A stretch of DNA of 64,000 nt from Shewanella piezotolerans WP3 (GTDB taxonomy: Bacteria > Pseudomonadota > Gammaproteobacteria > Enterobacterales > Shewanellaceae), in NCBI RefSeq assembly GCF_000014885.1, contig NC_011566.1, positions 3,701,501 through 3,765,500 of the forward strand, written 5' to 3'. How positions within the stretch are numbered: the stretch's first letter is position 1; each line of letters opens with the position of its first letter. The notes beneath the pieces were generated by a model. The model did not search any database, was not told the origin of the DNA, and saw only the letters and a program-made list of their open reading frames with translations. This document shows, piece after piece, positions 42,450 to 49,868 of the stretch. The translations under genes were made by a program, and so were the position numbers.

Positions 42450-43223
42450 ATGCACGTCGTTGAATTAAGGTTTGAGTGTTTTGACAACACCACCATCACA
42501 GCAGCAGAAAAAGCGATTAATGGGCTATTAGAGGCTTACCGCGCAAATGGTCAAATACTAGGCCGTGAATTTGCGGTAGCCTTTAATGATGGTGAATTTA
42601 AAGCTCGCCTATTAACCCCCGAAAAAAGTAGTCTTGCAAAGCGTTTTAACAGCCCATGGGTTGAAAAGGCACTCACCGAACTGACTGACGCTAAACTACT
42701 TGCTCCACGAGAAAAATATATTGGTCAGGATATTAACTCAGAGGTTTCAAGCCAAGAAACGCCAAGCTGGCAACTACTTTATACCAGCTACGTGCATATG
42801 TGCTCGCCGCTGAGAAATGGCGATACACTGCAACCTATACCACTTTATCAAATACCAGCCACAGCCAATGGTGATCATAAACGCATGATCCGCTGGCAGA
42901 CCGAATGGCAAGCATGTGATGAACTACAGATGGCGGCTGCAACAAAAGCTGAATTCGCAGCACTGGAAGAGTTAACAAGCCATCATAGCGATCTGTTTAG
43001 ACGAGGCTGGGATCTGCGTGGCAGAGTTGAGTATCTGACCAAGATCCCTACTTACTATTATCTCTATCGCGTTGGCGGTGAAAGTCTCGCCAATGAGAAA
43101 AAACGCTGTTGCCCAAAATGTGGCAGTAACGAATGGCTGCTTGATGAGCCATTACTGGATATGTTCCATTTTCGCTGCGATACATGCCGTATCGTATCCA
43201 ATATCTCTTGGGATCATCTGTAA
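42450..43223 (+). CDS. DUF2310 Zn-ribbon-containing protein
   Basis: A 257-residue protein. The C-terminus carries a zinc ribbon with two CxxC pairs (CCPKCGSNEWLL and FRCDTCRIVSN). The N-terminus (MHVVELRFECFDNTTITAAE) and the middle match the DUF2310 family, annotated as possible nucleic-acid-binding proteins. No enzymatic motif is seen. It is followed by a bidirectional terminator shared with syd. Confidence 0.85.
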   Translation: MHVVELRFECFDNTTITAAEKAINGLLEAYRANGQILGREFAVAFNDGEFKARLLTPEKSSLAKRFNSPWVEKALTELTDAKLLAPREKYIGQDINSEVSSQETPSWQLLYTSYVHMCSPLRNGDTLQPIPLYQIPATANGDHKRMIRWQTEWQACDELQMAAATKAEFAALEELTSHHSDLFRRGWDLRGRVEYLTKIPTYYYLYRVGGESLANEKKRCCPKCGSNEWLLDEPLLDMFHFRCDTCRIVSNISWDHL

Positions 43224-43235
43224 TACGGTCCAATA

Positions 43236-43271
43236 AAAAAGCCTGAAAAACACGTTATTCAGGCTTTTTTA
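43236..43271. terminator. Bidirectional terminator between the DUF2310 gene and syd
   Basis: AAAAAAGCCTGAA pairs with TTCAGGCTTTTTT around a 10-base loop. The A-run and T-run on either side let it serve both convergent genes. Confidence 0.88.
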
Positions 43272-43285
43272 TTGAAGCAAGGGGC

Positions 43286-43933
43286 TTACTTACCCAGTAA
43301 ATTACGCCACATTATTTTCATTCGTTGCCAGATCCCTGGGTGATCATAGGCTGGTATCACTTCCTCCACTAACTTAACTGGTGGGGCGACACGCGGGCTA
43401 ACCTCGCTGATAAAGCTATTTAGTGAGTCCGCTAGCTTAACACTTTGGGCTTGCCCAGCGATTTCAATCCATACACTGCCATCAGCATTGTTTACCGTGA
43501 TCATCTTGTCTTCATCATCGAACACACCGATAAACCAAGTAGGCTCTTGTTTAAGTTTCTTTTTCATCATCAGGTGGCCAATCATATTTTGCTGTAGATG
43601 CTCAAAATCGCTTTGACTCCAAGCTTGCAACAGCTCTCCGGTGCCCCACTGTGAGTCAAACATCAGCGACGCGGCAAAATGAGAGCCATAAAAAGCATTA
43701 ATATCGCCATGTAAAGATAGCTCTAGCGCATGCTCAACATTATCAAATCGCCCCGTATCAACTCGAACAACGCTCTTCCACTGCAGCGCCTCTTCTGTTT
43801 CAACGTCAACATCACCTACAATACACTCTGACGCCTGTTGCTGCGCATAGTAACGAGGGTGTTCACCTAATGTATCGAGGTAAGCTTGTTGATAGTCGCT
43901 TAAAAAAATATCCAGAGCAGGTAAAGAAGACAC
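43286..43933 (-). CDS. syd: SecY-interacting protein Syd
   Basis: A peripheral inner-membrane protein that binds SecY and may check translocon quality. It has 215 residues (E. coli 181), with a longer C-terminal tail. The family features FYGSHFAASLMFDSQWGTGE, LLQAWSQSDFEHLQQNMIGH and LMMKKKLKQEPTWFIGVFDD match E. coli Syd well. It diverges from queF, as in E. coli, where this pair is the neighbour of csrB. Confidence 0.93.
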   Translation of the reverse strand: MSSLPALDIFLSDYQQAYLDTLGEHPRYYAQQQASECIVGDVDVETEEALQWKSVVRVDTGRFDNVEHALELSLHGDINAFYGSHFAASLMFDSQWGTGELLQAWSQSDFEHLQQNMIGHLMMKKKLKQEPTWFIGVFDDEDKMITVNNADGSVWIEIAGQAQSVKLADSLNSFISEVSPRVAPPVKLVEEVIPAYDHPGIWQRMKIMWRNLLGK

Positions 43934-43991
43934 TTAAGCCATTCCAAAATCAGTTATAATAAGGGTCTATTTTGACACGGAAACCGTATTG

Positions 43992-44849
43992 ATGACAAAA
44001 CATCATGATCCCTATAGTGACGCAGCCGAACTTTCAGAACTCACACTAGGAAAGTCCACTGGCTACCAAGAGCAGTATGATGCTTCTTTACTACAGGGTG
44101 TGCCGCGTAAATTAAACCGCGATGCTATTGGCCTGAATGATGATTTACCCTTTCATGGCTGTGATATTTGGACTGGCTACGAGCTTTCTTGGTTAAATGC
44201 CAAAGGTAAGCCAATGGTCGCTATTGCAGAATTCAGTTTAGATTACCAAAGTGCGAACTTAATTGAATCAAAGTCATTTAAATTGTACTTAAACAGCTTC
44301 AACCAAACTAAGTTTGATGATGTACAAACCGTTCAAGCAACCTTAAGCCGCGATCTATGTGAATGTGCACAGGGTGATGTTAGCGTTAAAGTCATCGAGC
44401 CTAAGCAATTTAGCCACCAACGTATTGTCGAATTACCAGGAACTTGTATTGATGCTCTCGATATTGAAGTCGATGATTATAGTTTTAATCCTGACTATTT
44501 AGTCGACAGTGTTGATGACAAAGTGATGGTCGCAGAGACGTTGACCTCTAACCTGCTCAAGTCAAACTGCCTAATCACCTCTCAACCCGATTGGGGCACG
44601 GTAATGATCCGTTATCAAGGACCTAAAATTGATAGAGAAAAATTACTGCGCTACTTAATCTCATTTAGGCAGCACAATGAGTTTCATGAGCAGTGCGTCG
44701 AGCGAATTTTTGTTGATCTAAAACGTTTCTGTCAATGTGCAAAGCTAACGGTTTACGCACGATATACTCGCCGAGGCGGCTTAGATATCAACCCCTATCG
44801 CAGTGACTTTGAAAACCCTGCCGACAACCATCGCCTAGCCAGACAGTAA
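43992..44849 (+). CDS. queF: NADPH-dependent 7-cyano-7-deazaguanine reductase QueF
   Basis: Reduces preQ0 to preQ1 in queuosine synthesis. The type is the long bimodular (YqfB-type) enzyme with 285 residues (E. coli 282); I take the ATG at 43992, one codon after a TTG. The QueF motif (ESKSFKLYLNSFNQ) is in the N-terminal half. The catalytic cysteine lies in LLKSNCLITSQPDWG, and the glutamate/histidine segment in FRQHNEFHEQCVERIF. Divergent from syd. Confidence 0.95.
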   Translation: MTKHHDPYSDAAELSELTLGKSTGYQEQYDASLLQGVPRKLNRDAIGLNDDLPFHGCDIWTGYELSWLNAKGKPMVAIAEFSLDYQSANLIESKSFKLYLNSFNQTKFDDVQTVQATLSRDLCECAQGDVSVKVIEPKQFSHQRIVELPGTCIDALDIEVDDYSFNPDYLVDSVDDKVMVAETLTSNLLKSNCLITSQPDWGTVMIRYQGPKIDREKLLRYLISFRQHNEFHEQCVERIFVDLKRFCQCAKLTVYARYTRRGGLDINPYRSDFENPADNHRLARQ

Positions 44850-44863
44850 ACAGTTTCCGGCAA

Positions 44864-44898
44864 ACAACCGAGCTCTATCATGAGCTCGGTTTTTATAG
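44864..44898 (+). terminator. Terminator after queF
   Basis: ACCGAGCTC-TATCAT-GAGCTCGGT followed by TTTTTAT. It lies between convergent queF and the LysR gene and may serve both. Confidence 0.85.
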
Positions 44899-45822
44899 CT
44901 CTAATGTTTGGACGAGTTGAGTGATCTGCTTTCGTAACCAAGCATTAGCACTATTTCGCTGCAGCTTTTTACTCCAAATCAAATGATATTCGATCGGCCT
45001 TGTTTCAAAAGGTAGCGGATATTGCACCAAATTAAATAGCTGCGCATATTCTTTAAGGTAACGAGAAGATGCCACAGAGATAGCATCGGTTTTAGATGTC
45101 GTCGCCAACATGCTTAGTAGCGAAGATTGCTCACTATAGGTTTTACGTTGCGGTAAAACCGTTTCACTATACAGCTCGGTGATCGCAAGGTTTGAACGGC
45201 GCATCTTAAACACCACATGCTTCTCATAGAAGTACGCTTCAGAACTCAATTGCCCTTGTATTCTCGGGTGATCTTTTCTCACCACGCATACCAATTTATC
45301 ACACATTAACAAACCAGCATCTAACGACGACGGTATTTGGCTCATAACATCTATCGCGAGATCGACTCGTTCAAATTGCAGGTCTGACTGAAGTAACTCT
45401 TCGTTCGACGGCGGCTCCTTAAAAACAATATCGACTGCAAGCCCAGCGGTCAATTTATCGATTGGCGATTGTAATAGCTGCATAATAACTTCATTGGCAT
45501 ACACCTGAAACTGACGTGAATGCAGTTTAGGATCAAATTGATCCATCGCGGTGACTACATCGTCAATAGCATTAAAGTGACTATCCAGCTGTTGATACAA
45601 GTTATGCCCAGCAGAAGTCGCCTCCACTCCACGACCAACCCGTATAAACAACTCATCACCTAGCTGTTTTTTCAAACGGTTAATCGCATTACTCACCGAA
45701 GATTGCGTTAAGTCGAGTTGTTCGGCAGCTCGGCTAAATGAACCACAGCGATACACAGCAAGAAATACCGGAAATAGATTCAGATCAAATTGGTTAGTTT
45801 GCGGCATTGGGCTCATTACCAT
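44893..45822 (-). CDS. LysR family transcriptional regulator
   Basis: A 309-residue protein (ATGs at 45822, 45816 or 45807 are all possible; no clear ribosome site). The N-terminal winged helix-turn-helix reads FDLNLFPVFLAVYRCGSFSR then AAEQLDLTQSSVSNAINRLK. A LysR substrate-binding domain follows (VDIVFKEPPSNEELLQSDLQ and VDLAIDVMSQIPSS). LysR proteins usually control a divergent neighbour, here the alkyl-sulfatase across 135 bases, so sulfate ester use is a plausible target; that is inference. Confidence 0.9.
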   Translation of the reverse strand: MVMSPMPQTNQFDLNLFPVFLAVYRCGSFSRAAEQLDLTQSSVSNAINRLKKQLGDELFIRVGRGVEATSAGHNLYQQLDSHFNAIDDVVTAMDQFDPKLHSRQFQVYANEVIMQLLQSPIDKLTAGLAVDIVFKEPPSNEELLQSDLQFERVDLAIDVMSQIPSSLDAGLLMCDKLVCVVRKDHPRIQGQLSSEAYFYEKHVVFKMRRSNLAITELYSETVLPQRKTYSEQSSLLSMLATTSKTDAISVASSRYLKEYAQLFNLVQYPLPFETRPIEYHLIWSKKLQRNSANAWLRKQITQLVQTLEL

Positions 45823-45957
45823 TCATGGTGTGAATATTAAATTCTAATCTAGCGATAATTACTAAATAACTCAAGCACTCTACACTAGCCTCAATTCAGT
45901 TTGTATTGACTCGGTTCTAACTCAAATCATGCTTAGAGCCCTTATTGAGGAAACACC

Positions 45958-47955
45958 ATGAAACTCTCAGCCCTTACTCTCGCCATAATAAGCACTGTCA
46001 CACTAGGCTTTTCATCGACGACGGTCGCAGCCCAGCATGAACATGATCACATTACCGTTCATTATGAAGGCAAGGCTGCGACCCAGCATACAGCGCAACA
46101 TAACCAAGCTATTGCTGAAACTCTAAACTTTACTGACAACAAGGCTTTTGAACAATCATCAAAAAACCTTGTCGCAAAGTTTGATAAAGCGACTGCCGAT
46201 ATACTTAGGGCTGAATTTGCTTTTATTAGCGAGCAAACGCCTGATTCGGTTAACCCATCGCTTTATCGCCAAGCGCAGCTCAATATGGTGCCAAATGGCT
46301 TATACAAGGTGTCTGACGGGATCTATCAAGTACGTGGCACAGACTTATCCAATCTAACCTTAATAAAGGGTAAAACGGGTTGGATCGCCTACGATGTATT
46401 ACTCACAAAGGAAGCCTCTAAAGCATCACTTAGCTTTGCACTTAAAAATCTACCAGAAGGCAGCGACCTTCCTGTTGTGGCGATGATCTACTCTCATAGC
46501 CACGCCGATCACTTTGGTGGTGCCCGTGGTATTCAAGAGATGTTCCCCAATGTCGAAGTTTACGGTTCACATAACATCACTAAAGAGATCGTTGATGAAA
46601 ACGTACTTGCAGGTAACGCAATGAGCCGCCGTGCAGCGTATCAATATGGTGCAACCTTAGGTAAGCATAACCACGGTATTGTTGATGCCGCGCTCGGTAA
46701 AGGTTTATCAAAGGGTGAGATCACTTATGTGGCTCCAGATTACACCCTAAACGGTAAAGGAAAGTGGGAAACCATAGAAATCGATGGTCTAGAGATGGTG
46801 TTTATGGATGCCTCTGGCACTGAAGCAGAGTCCGAAATGATCACCTATATTCCGTCTAAAAAAGCGCTTTGGACTGGTGAGCTGACTTATCAGGGGATGC
46901 ACAACATCTACACCCTGCGCGGTGCAAAAGTACGTGACGCGTTAAAATGGTCAAAGGATATCAACGAGATGATCAGCGCCTTTGGCACTGATGTTGAAGT
47001 ACTGTTTGCCTCTCATTCTGCGCCTGTTTGGGGTAATAAAGATATTAACCAGTTTTTGCGTCTGCAACGTGACAACTATGGTTTGGTTCACAACCAAACC
47101 CTGAGGTTGGCCAATAATGGCGTCGGGATCCAAGACATTGGTGATGCAATTCAAGACACCATTCCTGAGGCGGTATACAAGGCTTGGCATACCAATGGCT
47201 ATCACGGCACCTATAGTCATAATGCCAAAGCCGTTTATAACAAATACTTGGGCTATTTCGACATGAACCCGGCTAACTTAAACCCACTACCGACAAAGCT
47301 AGAGTCAGCTAAATTTGTCGAATACATGGGTGGTGCCGATGCAGCGGTAAAACGCGCAATGGGTGACTTTGCTCAAGGTGAATATCGCTTTGTCGCTACA
47401 GCACTCAACAAAGTCGTAACGGCAGATCCGAGTAACGATGCCGCGCGGCAACTTCTGGCAGATACCTATGAGCAACTAGGCTATCAATCAGAAGGTGCAG
47501 GCTGGAGAAATATCTACCTAACCGGCGCACAAGAATTACGCGTTGGTATTCAAAAAGGCGCGCCTAAAACAGCTTCGGCTGATGTGATCAGTGAAATGGA
47601 TATGCCAACCTTGTTCGACTTCTTGGCCGTCAAAATCGATAGTCAGCAAGCTGCTAAACATGGCTTAGTAAAAATGAACATCATCACTCCTGATACCAAA
47701 CAAGTGCTCTACATTGAGCTTAGTAACGGTAACTTGAGCAACAATCTGGTTGACAGTGAGCAAACTGCAGACGCTAACCTTATTATTAACAAGGCTGACG
47801 TTACCCAAATTTTACTGGGTAAGACCACGCTAAAAGCCCTGCTCGCATCAGGTGGTGCTAAAATTACCGGCGACAAAACAGCCTTTAGCAAAATAGCAGG
47901 CAGTATGGTGGAGTTTGATCCAGCATTTGAAATCGTGCCAATACCGCAATCATAA
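45958..47955 (+). CDS. Exported alkyl-sulfatase (metallo-beta-lactamase type, SdsA/BDS1-like)
   Basis: Hydrolyses alkyl sulfate esters such as dodecyl sulfate in the periplasm or outside. It has 665 residues with a signal peptide (ending TTVAA). The zinc-binding HSHADHFGG (histidines 180, 182, 185) belongs to the metallo-beta-lactamase fold, and MDASGTEAESEMITYIPSKK then ALWTGELTYQGMHNIYTLRG carry further ligands. A dimerisation domain (residues 400-520) and a C-terminal SCP2-like lipid-binding domain (LVDSEQTADANLIINKADVT) complete the known BDS1/SdsA1 layout. GAGGAAACACC precedes the ATG. Substrate range cannot be inferred. Followed by a terminator. Confidence 0.93.
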   Translation: MKLSALTLAIISTVTLGFSSTTVAAQHEHDHITVHYEGKAATQHTAQHNQAIAETLNFTDNKAFEQSSKNLVAKFDKATADILRAEFAFISEQTPDSVNPSLYRQAQLNMVPNGLYKVSDGIYQVRGTDLSNLTLIKGKTGWIAYDVLLTKEASKASLSFALKNLPEGSDLPVVAMIYSHSHADHFGGARGIQEMFPNVEVYGSHNITKEIVDENVLAGNAMSRRAAYQYGATLGKHNHGIVDAALGKGLSKGEITYVAPDYTLNGKGKWETIEIDGLEMVFMDASGTEAESEMITYIPSKKALWTGELTYQGMHNIYTLRGAKVRDALKWSKDINEMISAFGTDVEVLFASHSAPVWGNKDINQFLRLQRDNYGLVHNQTLRLANNGVGIQDIGDAIQDTIPEAVYKAWHTNGYHGTYSHNAKAVYNKYLGYFDMNPANLNPLPTKLESAKFVEYMGGADAAVKRAMGDFAQGEYRFVATALNKVVTADPSNDAARQLLADTYEQLGYQSEGAGWRNIYLTGAQELRVGIQKGAPKTASADVISEMDMPTLFDFLAVKIDSQQAAKHGLVKMNIITPDTKQVLYIELSNGNLSNNLVDSEQTADANLIINKADVTQILLGKTTLKALLASGGAKITGDKTAFSKIAGSMVEFDPAFEIVPIPQS

Positions 47956-47980
47956 ACGCTTAGCCATAAGCTAGCACGAA

Positions 47981-48011
47981 TAAAGGGACGCTCTATGCGT
48001 CCCTTTATCTA
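47981..48011 (+). terminator. Terminator between the alkyl-sulfatase gene and pfaE
   Basis: AATAAAGGGACGC-TCTAT-GCGTCCCTTTATCTATT. The hairpin is followed by a T-rich tail and preceded by an A-rich one, so it could act in both directions between the convergent genes. Confidence 0.8.
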
Positions 48012-48018
48012 TTATTAG

Positions 48019-48960
48019 CTAATAAGCTAAAACCAATGCGTTGATACTGACGACTTGCGCTTGATAATCAATAGAAGCTGCGTCAATAGGTTGTCCATCC
48101 ATACTGACCGCAAAACGGTACTCGCGATTCAAATGACCCAAAGCGCAATGCCAATTATCAGCTTTACTCGCTGACAGGACTTTAGCAGGAGTCTCCCCCG
48201 TTGGCTTATCTGCACCAAGCGCTTGGTTATCAGCCTTTAAACCTTGCTCTGCAAAAAGTTGCAAACCAACTTGCTGCTTAAAATGCATCTGCTCAGTAAA
48301 GCCTACTCGGTGTAGTTCTGGCGGCATATTCTCGCTCGACTTCAATACTAAAGTGCTTTGTTGCATCACGGAGAGATCAAATCCAAATGATTTCAACGAC
48401 AAAGCCAAGCCTAAGCCCCTAGCTTTAATATAAGACTCTTTCAGTGCCCAAAGATCAAAAAATCGGTCACGCTGCTGCTCGCAAGGCAGTGCGAGCAGCG
48501 CCGCCGTTTCTGGCTCAGAAAAGTAATGATTTAGTATGGAATGAATATTGGTGCGACTGCGGCAACGCTCAATATCAACACCCAACTCCAACGGCAGCAT
48601 TTCCCCCGGCTGCTGAACAATAGCCAGCAATAACCAGTCGCCGCTATGGCTTAAATTAAAATTGATGCCACTGTGTGCAAACTGAGCTGCAGTTAAACGC
48701 GGTTTGCCTTTTTCACCATATTCAAACTGCCACTCATTAGGTTTAAGTGTGCCATGCAGCGATAATACAGCCCGCAAATACCCGCGCACCATTAATCCTT
48801 GCACTTGAGCTGATGGCTGGATATAGCGATCCACTTTATTAATCTCGTCTTGTGGTAACCACGAACGAATCGTTATCGCCACGTTATCGTCGAGAGACGA
48901 TGGCAATAGCGGGCAGAAATAGAGTTTGATACTCGGTGACGAAGGGGTTAGCAGTGGCAA
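48019..48960 (-). CDS. pfaE: Sfp-type 4'-phosphopantetheinyl transferase PfaE
   Basis: Transfers phosphopantetheine from CoA to the serine of ACP domains; expected to activate the six PfaA ACPs. It has 313 residues, long for the family; residues 240-310 form an extra C-terminal extension. The magnesium-binding motif is LGVDIERCRS and the second motif is FFDLWALKESYIKARG with GLALSLKSFGFDL. An upstream INFNLSHSGDWLLLAI segment is also typical. Assigned as PfaE because it is near pfaA in the known order pfaE ... pfaABCD and is not a holo-ACP synthase. Confidence 0.9.
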   Translation of the reverse strand: MPLLTPSSPSIKLYFCPLLPSSLDDNVAITIRSWLPQDEINKVDRYIQPSAQVQGLMVRGYLRAVLSLHGTLKPNEWQFEYGEKGKPRLTAAQFAHSGINFNLSHSGDWLLLAIVQQPGEMLPLELGVDIERCRSRTNIHSILNHYFSEPETAALLALPCEQQRDRFFDLWALKESYIKARGLGLALSLKSFGFDLSVMQQSTLVLKSSENMPPELHRVGFTEQMHFKQQVGLQLFAEQGLKADNQALGADKPTGETPAKVLSASKADNWHCALGHLNREYRFAVSMDGQPIDAASIDYQAQVVSINALVLAY

Positions 48961-49868
48961 GGCGAACTCGAAACAGTGGCTTATTACACTTATTGTGGCC
49001 TCTTTTGCTACAAAACAACAGAGAAGCCAACTGAATTATTCAGTATTTGCCCTTCTGTGATTTAAAAATGCACCACCTAATCAGCTGTAGCGAGTCCATT
49101 TACTGCAACTCCTTATACGCTTTGTCGGGAATAATGTCTTAACAGCGAAAACTCATTGAGGTTAGTCCACCTCCACCGGTCATTGACTTAAGCCTAGTAG
49201 AATAGTCTGCTACATTTTACAGTGGTGCCTCCATAGCAACTTTCATTTTATAATAGTCGCCTTTTGCTGAGTACCACAGGTATTTTTTTACAATCCAGCC
49301 ACGCTTTTTAAACACCATTTCTATAAATTTATTTTTAGTGAACTTTTTCCAAAACTATGACTCTTACTTAATAGCAGAACGAAAACGCTAACGCCGTTAG
49401 CAACATGTTAATCAAAACAGTTAAACACAGTCGTTTATCGATTAAAAATACAGCAAGCAAGCCTATTTCAACTACTCAGTGAAAAACAGTGCAAATCACT
49501 ACGTAAAAGAAATAGTACAATATAATTACCCTCCAGCAAAAAATAGCTTCAACAGTACCCACCTTCACTCACATAAAAAAAATATCAAGTAAAACAAATA
49601 AATACAGAGCACAAAACCGAATACTTAATACCGTATACAAAAAATATAATTCCCCATCTATAACCGCAACAGCATTAAACACCACGAAAACACCCAGCAA
49701 CAAACGAAAGCCCTTTAGAAAGGTATTTAAACAATTTATTTGCCTAGCCAAAACATGAGTATATTTCACTAACAGATTGCCAATTAACAACCAAAGTATT
49801 ACAAAAAGACACCAAGCGGTTAACGTGTTGTTGCAATTTGTATCAACGCTTTATTTAAGGGAATTATT
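48961..49868. other. Long AT-rich non-coding region upstream of the TonB receptor
   Basis: About 900 bases without a credible gene. A 73-residue frame on the minus strand (49569-49790) is hydrophobic but has no ribosome site and is probably chance. The region is strongly AT-rich, with A-runs near 49200-49700. The pfaE promoter would be on the left side and the receptor promoter near the right. I see no recognisable riboswitch or operator; a small RNA cannot be excluded. Confidence 0.4.

Noticed and set aside
49569..49790. 73-residue hydrophobic frame on the minus strand
   Set aside because: No ribosome site, very AT-rich low-complexity DNA, and no recognisable family; probably chance.
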